From CAG-791 sp963629395 (GTDB lineage: Bacteria; Bacillota; Clostridia; Lachnospirales; Lachnospiraceae): a stretch of DNA of 27,856 nucleotides. This document shows, in pieces, positions 14,366 through 22,584 of this stretch. Position 1 is the first letter of the stretch, and each line of letters opens with the position of its first letter. Under the pieces are notes generated by a model that did no database searches, was not told where the DNA came from, and saw only the letters and a program-made list of their open reading frames with translations. Made by a program: the position numbers and the translations under genes. The stretch is from the NCBI GenBank assembly GCA_963629395.1, contig CAVGIV010000035.1:1-27856 (forward strand), given 5' to 3'.

Positions 14366-16900
14366 ATGAATACACCAATTTCATGGATTAAGGATTATGT
14401 TCCGGAGCTTGAGTGCACGGACAAGGAATATTATGACCGCATGACCCTTTCGGGAACAAAGGTTGAGAACTGGCGGAATCTGGATCACAACTGTGAAAAG
14501 ATCGTTGTGGGTCGTGTGGATGCCATGGCTAAACATCCGGATGCCGACCATCTGTGGGTATGCCGGATCAATATCGGAAGCGGCTATGCTGCCGGCGGAT
14601 ACACAGAGGAGACGGACGGACTTGCAGAGCATGATGCGGCGTCAAAGGACTGTATCCAGATTGTAACAAGCGCACAGAATCTGCAGGTCGGTGATGTTAT
14701 TCCCACATGCTTAAACGGCGGCAGAGTGGCAGGCGGGCACGACGGCGGTCCGCTTCCGGAGAACGGAATTCCGATCAAATCCGGAAAGATGAGAGGACTT
14801 GCCAGCGTCGGAATGATGTGCGGCATCGAAGAGCTTGGCGCATCGAGAGACATGTATCCGGAGGCACCGGAGGACGGGATCTATGTGTTCCCGGAGGATC
14901 AGGCAAAGGATCTGGAGCTCGGGAGCGATGCGCTGGAGGCACTGGGACTGCACGACACTGTTTTTGAATATGAGATCACGTCCAACCGCGTGGACTGCTA
15001 TTCCATTCTGGGCATTGCCAGAGAGGCAGCCGTCACGTTTGAGAAGCCGTTTGTGGCTCCGAAGGTCCAGGTAAAGCATGAGGGCGAGAAGGATACCTCG
15101 GATTATGTGGAGGTTTCGATCGAGGATACGGATCTGTGCAGTCGCTACGTAGCAGCTATCTGCACGGATGTTAAGCTGGCTCCGAGCCCGCGCTGGATGC
15201 AGCGAAGACTCGCTAATTACGGAATTCGTCCGATCAACAATCTAGTGGATATCACGAATTTCGTTATGATGGAATACGGCCAGCCGATGCACGCGTATGA
15301 TTTCGATACCATTCACGGCGGCAAGATCATCGTAAAAAGAGCGTCAGACGGTGATACATTTACAACGCTGGATGATCAGGAGCGCAAGCTGGACAGCGAA
15401 GTTCTGATGATCAATGATGCGGAGCGTCCGGTCGGCATTGCCGGTATCATGGGCGGTGAAGACTCCATGATTACGGAGAATGTGCATACGGTTCTGTTTG
15501 AGGCGGCAACCTTTAACGGTACGAACATTCGTAAATCCTCCAAACGGGTTGGCCTTCGTACCGAGGCTTCGGCAATTTTTGAAAAGGGACTGGATCCCTA
15601 CAACGCGCTGGATGCGATGAACCGTGCCTGCCAGCTGATGGAAGAGCTCGGCTGCGGCAAGGTGGCCAAGAGCTATGTTGACGTACATGGTGAGCTTCCG
15701 TCGCTTCGGCGGATTCCGTTTGAGCCGGAGAAGATCAATGCATATCTGGGAACGTCTTATACCAGAGAGCGGATGCTGGACATCTTCCGGCGAGAAGAAC
15801 TCGAATACGATGAAAAGACCGGTGATCTGGTTGTTCCTTCGTTCCGTCAGGATCTGAAGGCAATGTGCGACATTGCAGAAGAGGCAGCCAGATTCGACGG
15901 TTATGACAAGGTGCCGTCCACACTGCCTGCCAGTGCGGCAACAGTGGGCGGTCTGCAGCCGATGATGAAGCTGCAGGACGCTGCCAGAACGGTGGCAATG
16001 GACTACGGGTATTCGGAAGCGGAGACCTTCTCCTTTGAAAGCCCGAAGGTGTTCGATCTTCTGCTTCTGGATCCGCAGGCCGAGGAACGCAAGGCCATCC
16101 GGATTTCCAATCCTCTCGGAGAGGATTTCTCGATCATGCGTACGCAGATGGTCAACTCCATCCTGACATCGCTGGGCACGAACTATGCTCGCCGCAACAA
16201 GGATGTGAAGCTCTTTGACCTTGGTAAGATTTACCGGGCAGCGGAGCTCCCGCTTACGGATTATCCGGATGAAAGACCGCTTTTGACACTTGGATTCTAC
16301 GGCGATGGAAGCTTTTACACATTAAAGGGTGTTGTCGAGGATTTCCTGGGGACTGTCGGCGTTAAGGAGAAGGTGCTGTGTGATCCGCAGTCCGGAAAGA
16401 GCTTCCTGCACCCGGGACGTCAGGCCAGTGTTATTCTTTCGAATCCGCACGGCGGACCGAAGGGCACACCGGTTCATACGGTGATCGGCTATATGGGTGA
16501 GGTTCACCCTACGGTCGCCAAGGCGTATGGCATCGGCGATCGGGCATACATTGCGTGCATTGATCTGAAGCTGGTACTGGAGAAGGCTTCTTTTGCACAT
16601 CACTATGAGGGAATCGCCAAATTCCCCGCAATGAGCCGCGACATCTCCATGGTTGTTCCGAAGGAAATTACGGCTGGTGCCATCGAAGAAGTGATCGAGC
16701 AAAGAGCCGGGAAGCTCCTGGAGTCCTATCGTCTGTTTGATTTGTATGAGGGTGTACAGGTGAAGCCGGGCTGCAAGTCTATGGCGTATAATCTCACCTT
16801 CCGTCATAAGGATCGAACGCTGGAGACAGAGGAAGTGGATAAGGCAATGAAGAAGATCCTGAACGGACTGCAGGATCTGAATATTGAACTCCGCTCCTGA
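14366..16900 (+). CDS. pheT: Phenylalanine-tRNA ligase beta subunit
   Basis: This is the beta subunit of the phenylalanyl-tRNA synthetase, providing tRNA binding and editing of mischarged tyrosine. The 844-residue protein follows the usual order: N-terminal tRNA-binding (EMAP-like) domain (about 40-165), B3/B4 editing domain (about 210-390, NNLVDITNFVMMEYGQPMHAYD), B5 domain (about 405-480), catalytic-like core, and C-terminal anticodon-binding domain (about 750-844, KFPAMSRDISMVVPKEI). It is slightly longer than the usual 790-810 residues because of an insertion of about 22 residues (GYAAGGYTEETDGLAEHDAA, near 73-95) within the N-terminal tRNA-binding domain. GGAGG lies 12 nt before the ATG, longer than ideal. 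It pairs with pheS. Confidence 0.97.
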   Translation: MNTPISWIKDYVPELECTDKEYYDRMTLSGTKVENWRNLDHNCEKIVVGRVDAMAKHPDADHLWVCRINIGSGYAAGGYTEETDGLAEHDAASKDCIQIVTSAQNLQVGDVIPTCLNGGRVAGGHDGGPLPENGIPIKSGKMRGLASVGMMCGIEELGASRDMYPEAPEDGIYVFPEDQAKDLELGSDALEALGLHDTVFEYEITSNRVDCYSILGIAREAAVTFEKPFVAPKVQVKHEGEKDTSDYVEVSIEDTDLCSRYVAAICTDVKLAPSPRWMQRRLANYGIRPINNLVDITNFVMMEYGQPMHAYDFDTIHGGKIIVKRASDGDTFTTLDDQERKLDSEVLMINDAERPVGIAGIMGGEDSMITENVHTVLFEAATFNGTNIRKSSKRVGLRTEASAIFEKGLDPYNALDAMNRACQLMEELGCGKVAKSYVDVHGELPSLRRIPFEPEKINAYLGTSYTRERMLDIFRREELEYDEKTGDLVVPSFRQDLKAMCDIAEEAARFDGYDKVPSTLPASAATVGGLQPMMKLQDAARTVAMDYGYSEAETFSFESPKVFDLLLLDPQAEERKAIRISNPLGEDFSIMRTQMVNSILTSLGTNYARRNKDVKLFDLGKIYRAAELPLTDYPDERPLLTLGFYGDGSFYTLKGVVEDFLGTVGVKEKVLCDPQSGKSFLHPGRQASVILSNPHGGPKGTPVHTVIGYMGEVHPTVAKAYGIGDRAYIACIDLKLVLEKASFAHHYEGIAKFPAMSRDISMVVPKEITAGAIEEVIEQRAGKLLESYRLFDLYEGVQVKPGCKSMAYNLTFRHKDRTLETEEVDKAMKKILNGLQDLNIELRS

Positions 16901-16904
16901 GACA

Positions 16905-18503
16905 ATGAACAGTGAATATTTGAAAAAGAAACTGTCTTCGCAAAGGAAAAGAACAAGTCAGGCAGAGACAGTACCGGATCTTAAAAAGCTGTCATGGATT
17001 CTTCTTGCCGTTTACCTCCTGATGCTGATTCCGGTTTTATGGATCGGACGGTATGATGCGCCCTCAGCAGATGATTTCTCCATGGGACTTGGCACCAGGC
17101 TCGTCTATGAGGAAACAGGCTCTGCAGCTGCGGTTTTGGGCAAAATATTGTCGGAAACCATCCGGTATTATCAAACCTGGATAGGGTATTTTACCTCGTG
17201 CCTGTTTACCACTGTATCTCCGGCAACCTTCGGGGACGGATGGTATTGGCTGACGCCGATTATCGTCCTGGGAGGACTTCACATTGGCGTGATTTTCTTC
17301 TTATATGCGCTGATGGAGCGGCTCCTTGGAATGGACCGATATGTGCGGCGCTGCATGAGTATTCTCCTGCTGTTTTTGATGGTGCAGCTGATGCCGGAGG
17401 GCGCTCCGCGGGCGGAGGCGTTTTACTGGTACAGCGGAGCGGGCAATTATACACTGACCTTTTCGCTGGGGCTGTGTTATCTTGGCTGTCTTATTCTGGC
17501 GGTGCATGCAGGAGAAAGAAGAAAGCGTTTTCTATGGTGGGCAGGGGCCTCCCTGCTCGGCTTTCTGGCAGGCGGCGGCAATTATCTGAGTGCACTTTCC
17601 TATGCGATCGTATCGGCGGTGTTTCTGATTCTTTTACTGCTGCTACGAAGTGGTTGTATGGGCAGGGTGCTGCCGGAAAAAGAACACATCCTGTATGCGG
17701 ATGACTGGAAATGGATGCATGCTGTACCGGCGGTGTGCAACCTGGCGGGTCTGGCAGTGAGCTGCCTTGCCCCGGGAAACCGGATTCGCGGAGAAGAGAC
17801 CGGCGGGTATGGCGCAGTGAAGTCAATTTTGCTCTCGCTGTATTACACGTTGTCGTACCCGATGAATCAGTGGCTAAGCTGGGCGGTTATTGCAGTTCTG
17901 GCAATGGCAGCCGTTGTATTTGCAGCGGCATTTCGCTCGGAGATGTCCGGTAAAATGAAGGAGACACTGTCCTACAGGTATCCTTTCCCGGCAATTATCT
18001 TTTCCTACGGGCTTGTAAGCGCTGCAGTAACACCGGCACTGTATGCCCAGGGCAATATGGACGCCGGCCGCATTCAGAGCACCTTCTGGCTGCATGCGGT
18101 TCTTGTACTGCTGATATTGGAGTGGTATCTCATAGGAGGGCTGGTTCGAGCCGGATTTACCGCGCACATTCAGCCGGGACGCCGGACTCTTGCCTGTGCC
18201 GCCGGATTGTGGATTGTATTCTCGCTGCTGGCAGTGAAAGGGAATCCGGATCTGTACACAGGCTCCCGGGCAGCTGCGGATCTTATAAGCGGGACAGCTG
18301 CGCGGTACGGTGAAGAGAATGGGCGCAGGCTGTCTATTTTGCAGGACGAAGGGCAGCAGGATGCGGAGCTTCCAAGATATTGCGAAAGGCCGTCTCTTTT
18401 GTACTATATGGATGTGAGTGAGGACCCCGGAGACTGGGTGAATCAAAAGCTTTCAGAGTATTATCACAAATCCAGTGTACGGGGAGTACAGAGCGGAGAG
18501 TAA
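16905..18503 (+). CDS. Polytopic membrane protein, DUF6056-like
   Basis: This 532-residue integral membrane protein has a basic cytoplasmic N-terminus (1-28) followed by roughly ten hydrophobic helices. After helix 1 it carries RYDAPSADDFSMG (about 49-60), and later RAEAFYWYSGAGNYTL. Acidic residues right after the first helix and an aromatic motif before a later helix are typical of DUF6056/GtrABC-like membrane proteins thought to modify cell-surface glycans. The last 70 residues are soluble and acidic. The ATG at 16905 comes 4 bp after the pheT stop, with no clear Shine-Dalgarno sequence, so translation may be coupled to pheT. An in-frame TTG at 16884 would overlap pheT and also lacks a site. 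The family assignment is from motif pattern; a glycosyltransferase role is inferred. Confidence 0.7.
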   Translation: MNSEYLKKKLSSQRKRTSQAETVPDLKKLSWILLAVYLLMLIPVLWIGRYDAPSADDFSMGLGTRLVYEETGSAAAVLGKILSETIRYYQTWIGYFTSCLFTTVSPATFGDGWYWLTPIIVLGGLHIGVIFFLYALMERLLGMDRYVRRCMSILLLFLMVQLMPEGAPRAEAFYWYSGAGNYTLTFSLGLCYLGCLILAVHAGERRKRFLWWAGASLLGFLAGGGNYLSALSYAIVSAVFLILLLLLRSGCMGRVLPEKEHILYADDWKWMHAVPAVCNLAGLAVSCLAPGNRIRGEETGGYGAVKSILLSLYYTLSYPMNQWLSWAVIAVLAMAAVVFAAAFRSEMSGKMKETLSYRYPFPAIIFSYGLVSAAVTPALYAQGNMDAGRIQSTFWLHAVLVLLILEWYLIGGLVRAGFTAHIQPGRRTLACAAGLWIVFSLLAVKGNPDLYTGSRAAADLISGTAARYGEENGRRLSILQDEGQQDAELPRYCERPSLLYYMDVSEDPGDWVNQKLSEYYHKSSVRGVQSGE

Positions 18504-18598
18504 GGAAATATTGATTGAATCAGCGTTCCCCTGATGTGATGTATTAGGTCTGGCTGCAGATGAACTGCGGCATAGATACGGAATGGAAAGGTGAGAGA

Positions 18599-20065
18599 AT
18601 GGAACGAGAGAATGTGTGGAATACGTATGATCTGGAAATGCAGAAGAGCTGCCTTGATTTTGCGGAGCAGTACCGCATTTTCCTTTCAGAGAACAAGACG
18701 GAGCGCGAGTGCGTAGACACGTTCGTAAATGAGGCAGAGGCTGCAGGGTATGTAGAGCTTTCCCGTGCCATTGCAGAGCATGAGAAAAACGGAACAAAAC
18801 TGAAGGCCGGTGACAAGGTCTACATGACGTGGATGAATAAGTCGATGGTGCTGTTCCGCATCGGAACACATGCGCTGGAGGAGGGCGTCAATATCCTCGG
18901 TGCCCACATCGACAGCCCCCGCATGGATGTAAAGCAGAATCCGCTGTTTGAAAAGGGTGGTTTCGGCTATCTTGACACGCACTATTACGGCGGCATTAAG
19001 AAGTACCAGTTCGTTGCAAGACCGCTGGCGCTTCACGGAGTTCTGGTTAAGAAAAGCGGTGAGACCATTGTATTGAATGTCGGAGAGGATCCGGATGATC
19101 CGGTATTCTTCATTTCGGATCTTTTGATTCATCTGGCGCAGAACCAGATGCAGAAAAAGGCGACCGAAGTGATTGACGGAGAGGCACTGGATCTGATCAT
19201 CGGCAATAAGCCCATCATCATCGATGCCAAGACAAAGAGCGGCAGCAAAGAGGATGAAAAGGGCAAGGATAAGGAGGCTGTGAAGAATTCGCTTCTGACC
19301 ATTCTGAAGGAAACCTACGGAATTGAGGAGGAGGATTTTGAGTCTGCAGAGCTGGAGGTGGTTCCGGCTGGTCCTGCAAGAGACGCCGGCTTTGACCGCA
19401 GTATGATCCTGGGCTACGGACATGATGACCGCGTATGCGCATATCCCTCCTTCCGCGCACTGGTGGATGCGCAGTACGACAATGAGGCAAATGCACCGGA
19501 GCGCACCAGCGTGTGCCTTCTGGTCGACAAGGAAGAAATCGGCTCTGTAGGTGCAACCGGTATGCAGTCAAGATATTTTGAAAATGCGATGGCAGAGGTG
19601 ATGAATCTGTGCGGCTGCTACAGCGATCTTGCACTTCGCCGGTGCCTTGCGAATTCGGATATGCTCTCCAGTGATGTTTCTTCGGCGTACGATGCAAACT
19701 GGGCAGATTGCTTTGATGAGAAGAATACGGCCTTCCTCGGACGCGGAATGGTGTTCAACAAATTCACAGGGTCTCGCGGCAAATACGATTCCAATGATGC
19801 CAATGCGGAATACATCGCTCATCTGCGCGATATTTTTGACAGAGAAGGTGTTGTGACGCAGACTGCAGAGCTTGGAAAGGTTGATGTCGGCGGCGGCGGA
19901 ACCATCGCCTACATTCTGGCACTCTACGGCATGAATGTCATTGACAGCGGCGTACCGGTGCTCTCGATGCATTCTCCGGCAGAAACGGTATCCAAGGCGG
20001 ATATTTATGAGGCCTATCGCGGATACAAGGCTTTCCTGAAGTACGCATCGCTGCGCAATGCCTGA
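18599..20065 (+). CDS. apeA: M18 family aspartyl-type metalloaminopeptidase
   Basis: This cytoplasmic zinc aminopeptidase of family M18 removes N-terminal, often acidic, residues from peptides. The 488-residue protein shows the metal and catalytic positions: H103 with D105 in ILGAHIDSPRMD, the GYGHDDRVCAYPS segment with the bridging aspartate, VDKEEIGSVGATGMQS with the Glu-Glu pair, SSDVSSAYD, and MHSPAETVSKADIYEAYR near the C-terminus. The middle insertion domain (about 150-250) is rich in lysine and glutamate. The ATG at 18599 follows AAAGGTGAG; an in-frame ATG at 18560 would add 13 residues but lacks a ribosome site. queA follows after 18 bp and is probably co-transcribed. The symbol follows common usage for clostridial M18 enzymes and is tentative. 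Confidence 0.93.
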   Translation: MERENVWNTYDLEMQKSCLDFAEQYRIFLSENKTERECVDTFVNEAEAAGYVELSRAIAEHEKNGTKLKAGDKVYMTWMNKSMVLFRIGTHALEEGVNILGAHIDSPRMDVKQNPLFEKGGFGYLDTHYYGGIKKYQFVARPLALHGVLVKKSGETIVLNVGEDPDDPVFFISDLLIHLAQNQMQKKATEVIDGEALDLIIGNKPIIIDAKTKSGSKEDEKGKDKEAVKNSLLTILKETYGIEEEDFESAELEVVPAGPARDAGFDRSMILGYGHDDRVCAYPSFRALVDAQYDNEANAPERTSVCLLVDKEEIGSVGATGMQSRYFENAMAEVMNLCGCYSDLALRRCLANSDMLSSDVSSAYDANWADCFDEKNTAFLGRGMVFNKFTGSRGKYDSNDANAEYIAHLRDIFDREGVVTQTAELGKVDVGGGGTIAYILALYGMNVIDSGVPVLSMHSPAETVSKADIYEAYRGYKAFLKYASLRNA

Positions 20066-20083
20066 AGAAGGAAGGGAATACAG

Positions 20084-21193
20084 ATGATGGAAAAGGGAAA
20101 TGTCCCGATTGGCCACAGGACGGCGGATTACTATTTTGATCTTCCGAAGGAGCTGATTGCGCAGGATCCCAATGAGGTGCGGGATGCCTGCCGGCTTTTG
20201 TGCATCGATCGGGAGACCGGCGAGCTGGAGCATCGCATATTCCATGATGTCATTGATTATTTAGAGCCGGGCGATACGCTTGTTCTGAACAATACGAAGG
20301 TCATTCCTGCACGGCTTCTTGGCACGAAGGAGGGAACCGGAGCGGGCGTTGAGGTGCTGCTGCTCAAACGCCGCGAAAACGATGTGTGGGAAACGCTGGT
20401 GCGTCCCGGCAAGAAGCTTCGGCCGGGAGCGGTGGTCAGCTTTGGCGACGGACAGCTCCGCGGAGAAATTCTGGATGTCGTTGAGGATGGAAACCGACTG
20501 GTAAAATTCCATTATGAAGGTATTTTTGAAGAGGTTCTGGACCGGCTTGGCCAGATGCCGCTGCCGCCTTACATCACACATAAGCTGGCGGACCCGAATA
20601 TGTATCAGACGGTGTACGCGAAGTTTGACGGAAGCGCAGCGGCGCCTACGGCGGGGCTGCACTTTACGGAGGAGCTTCTGCAGAAGATACAGGATAAGGG
20701 CGTGCATCTGGCGTATGTAACGCTCCATGTGGGACTGGGGACATTTCGCCCGGTGAAGGTGGATGATGTAACGAATCACCATATGCACACCGAATGGTAT
20801 AATGTTCCGCCGCAGGCGGCTGAGCGGATCAACCGGACGCATGCGGAAGGCGGTCGCGTCATCTGCGTAGGAACGACGAGCTGCCGCACGGTGGAGTCGG
20901 CGGCGGATGAGAACGGGGTGGTACAGGCCGGTGCAGATAATACGTCGATTTTTATCTATCCTGGGTACCGATTTAAGGTGATGGATGGTCTGATCACCAA
21001 TTTCCATCTGCCGGAGTCCACGTTAGTGATGCTGGTTTCCGCATTTGCGGGACGGGAACATGTGCTGCATGCCTACGAGGAGGCTGTGAAGGAGAAATAC
21101 AGATTTTTTTCCTTTGGGGATGCCACGCTGATTATGGATTTCGCAAAAGTAACTATTCAGAGCCAAGCAAATTTGCATAAAATGAGCGAGTAA
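20084..21193 (+). CDS. queA: S-adenosylmethionine:tRNA ribosyltransferase-isomerase (QueA)
   Basis: The enzyme builds epoxyqueuosine on tRNA by transferring the ribosyl part of SAM to preQ1. At 369 residues it is longer than the roughly 340-350 residues usual in Firmicutes. Family segments are YYFDLPKELIAQDP, LVLNNTKVIPARLLG, PPYITHKL, SAAAPTAGLHFTEELL, HVGLGTFRPV, TTSCRTVES and NFHLPESTLVMLVSAFAG. The normal end is around RFFSFGDATLIMDFAK. The last 14 residues (VTIQSQANLHKMSE) are read from the left end of a MITE-like repeat that starts at base 21149, so the native stop has been lost and replaced. The N-terminus also extends about 10 residues before the conserved start; GAAGGAAGGGAA upstream supports ATG 20084. 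No other queuosine gene is adjacent. Confidence 0.95.
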   Translation: MMEKGNVPIGHRTADYYFDLPKELIAQDPNEVRDACRLLCIDRETGELEHRIFHDVIDYLEPGDTLVLNNTKVIPARLLGTKEGTGAGVEVLLLKRRENDVWETLVRPGKKLRPGAVVSFGDGQLRGEILDVVEDGNRLVKFHYEGIFEEVLDRLGQMPLPPYITHKLADPNMYQTVYAKFDGSAAAPTAGLHFTEELLQKIQDKGVHLAYVTLHVGLGTFRPVKVDDVTNHHMHTEWYNVPPQAAERINRTHAEGGRVICVGTTSCRTVESAADENGVVQAGADNTSIFIYPGYRFKVMDGLITNFHLPESTLVMLVSAFAGREHVLHAYEEAVKEKYRFFSFGDATLIMDFAKVTIQSQANLHKMSE

Positions 21194-21301
21194 TGCTTGC
21201 ATTAACGAGCACATTTTTGCAAATTTATTTGGCGAGAACGCCACATGAGCAAAAGGAAAGCTGCGGAGCAGCGATTTTGCGAATGGGCTCTGAAGGGTTA
21301 C
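21149..21301 (+). mobile_element. Complete MITE-like element, 153 bp, with 16-bp inverted ends
   Basis: The left end GTAACTATTCAGAGCC (21149-21164) is inverted at the right end as GGCTCTGAAGGGTTAC (21286-21301; two mismatches). The interior is A/T-rich in its left half and has several short inverted repeats (for example TGGCGAGAACGCCA). It has no coding capacity. The right 48 bp match the repeat at 9049-9096. No target duplication is obvious. The element begins inside queA and supplies its stop codon. Mobility is inferred from dispersed copies. Confidence 0.75.
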
Positions 21302-21345
21302 AGCAGATGCAGAGTAAAAAACAGACCTCATTCGGATTTCGGGAG

Positions 21346-21373
21346 TGCAAAGCGCGACGAAATCTGTTATGAT
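21346..21373 (+). promoter_or_regulatory. Promoter of the thiamine salvage operon
   Basis: An extended -10, TG-T-TATGAT (21365-21373), lies 17 bp after a poor -35 (GTGCAA at 21345-21350). The predicted start near 21380 is about 10 nt before the TPP riboswitch, as expected for a riboswitch leader. Confidence 0.5.
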
Positions 21374-21390
21374 GGTCGCTGTATAGAAAA

Positions 21391-21476
21391 AAGGGAGCTT
21401 GCCGCAGCAGGCTGAGAGTGGACTGTAGTCGTCCAGACCTATAACCTGATTTGGATAATGCCAACGTAGGGAAAGA
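21391..21476 (+). promoter_or_regulatory. TPP riboswitch (THI element)
   Basis: The conserved core is clear: GCTGAGA (21411-21417), then ACCTATAACCTGATTTGGAT (21437-21456), AATGCCAACGTAGGGAAAG at the 3' side, and an outer stem AGGGA/ (21392-21396). The P3 arm, GGACT...CGTCC, is short. TPP binding is expected to allow the terminator 18 nt downstream to form, shutting off thiM-thiE-HAD-thiD. Location before a thiamine operon confirms the assignment. Confidence 0.96.
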
Positions 21477-21493
21477 TTGAATCGCATCCTTGA

Positions 21494-21530
21494 ATGCGGG
21501 TATGTCTTCGTTGGCATACCCGTATTTTTT
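21494..21530 (+). terminator. Riboswitch-controlled intrinsic terminator
   Basis: A 13-bp stem (21494-21506 with 21513-21525, centred on GGGTATG/CATACCC, two G-U pairs) is followed by a T-tract (21525-21530). It is placed right behind the TPP aptamer as its off-switch. The operon genes start only 233 bp later, because a repeat element sits in between. Confidence 0.88.
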
Positions 21531-21550
21531 ATTCCTACAAATAAAGTCAG

Positions 21551-21745
21551 GTAACTACTCAGAGCCCATTCGCAAAATCAGCTGTTTCGTGTCTGCGACA
21601 CTCCCGCAGCTGACGCATACATTCGTAATCCGGGCTATCGCCCTGCTTACTCATGTATGCTAACCCGTCCAATGGCTGCGCGTCTGCGCGAGCAAGCTCG
21701 CACAGACGCGCAGCCGCTGTCCGGGATTTTTACAGTAACAGATAC
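21551..21745 (+). mobile_element. Asymmetric dispersed repeat between the riboswitch and thiM
   Basis: The left end GTAACTACTCAGAGCC (21551-21566) and adjoining CATTCGCAAAATC match the family in inverse orientation. The right end reads CGGGATTTTTACAGTAACAG and ATAC to 21745, and is shared with 23921-23946 and 24766-24782. Inside is a 20-bp hairpin with one mismatch (21674-21693/21696-21715) plus an outer CCCG/CGGG pair, followed by T5 (21727-21731), a terminator-like fold. The element fills nearly all of the space between the riboswitch terminator and thiM. It encodes no protein. Confidence 0.75.
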
Positions 21746-21762
21746 TATATAAGGAGGCTTCT

Positions 21763-22584
21763 ATGCTGGGCAATTGTATTGAGAATGTAAGGAAAAGTGT
21801 TCCGCTGATTCACAACATCACAAATTACGTGACGGTAAATGATGTAGCCAATGTGCTGCTGGCCTGCGGCGGCAGTCCGATTATGGCTGATGAGCCGGAG
21901 GATGCGGCAGAAATTACCGCAATCTGCAGCGGCTTGAACATCAACATCGGGACATTGAATAAACGCACGATTGAGGCGATGTTCGCAGCCGGAAGAGTGG
22001 CAGCGGATCTGCAGCATCCGATTCTTCTGGATCCGGTGGGAGCCGGTGCATCGACTATCCGCACTTCCACAGCCCTGCGGCTCATGAAGGAGCTTCCGCT
22101 GACGGTAATTCGAGGCAATATCTCGGAGATTAAGACACTGGCATTGGGGAGTGGAACTACTAAGGGTGTGGATGCAGACGCAGCGGATGCGGTCACCGAC
22201 GAGAATCTGGACAAATCAGTGGCATTTATCAAAGAATTCGCACGAGAATACGGTGCTGTCATAGCAATAACCGGAGCTATTGACCTGGTCAGCGACGGAA
22301 CAGACTGCTATGTGATCCGAAACGGCAGGGCAGAAATGAGCAAAATAACAGGAACAGGCTGCCAGCTTTCCGGAATGATGGCGGCTTTTGTGACTGCCAA
22401 TCCGCAGAACCGGCTGGAAGCCGCAGCGGCAGCTGTCTGCACGATGGGCCTGGCCGGTGAAATCGGCTGGAGCCGTATGCAGGAAGGGGAAGGAAATTCC
22501 ACCTATCGCAATCGTATCATTGATGCCATATACAACATGGATGCAGAGACACTGGATAAGGGGGCAGCATATGAAGTGCGATAA
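21763..22584 (+). CDS. thiM: Hydroxyethylthiazole kinase
   Basis: The enzyme phosphorylates 4-methyl-5-(2-hydroxyethyl)thiazole, salvaging the thiazole half of thiamine. The 273-residue protein has the ribokinase-like fold of this family. Landmarks are VHNITNYV-type NIT at 18-20, LACGGSPIMADEPEDA (33-48), LLDPVGAGAS (88-97), and the anion-hole/catalytic ITGTGCQLSG with Cys200. The ATG has AAGGAGG at an ideal distance. It is the first gene of the TPP-controlled operon and overlaps thiE by 14 bp. The operon contains no thiC, thiG, thiS or thiH, so it works on imported or recycled precursors. Confidence 0.96.
   Translation: MLGNCIENVRKSVPLIHNITNYVTVNDVANVLLACGGSPIMADEPEDAAEITAICSGLNINIGTLNKRTIEAMFAAGRVAADLQHPILLDPVGAGASTIRTSTALRLMKELPLTVIRGNISEIKTLALGSGTTKGVDADAADAVTDENLDKSVAFIKEFAREYGAVIAITGAIDLVSDGTDCYVIRNGRAEMSKITGTGCQLSGMMAAFVTANPQNRLEAAAAAVCTMGLAGEIGWSRMQEGEGNSTYRNRIIDAIYNMDAETLDKGAAYEVR

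Noticed and set aside
21194..21390. A short ORF or tRNA between queA and the riboswitch
   Set aside because: The stretch is accounted for by the MITE-like element and the thi promoter; no cloverleaf or ribosome site is visible.
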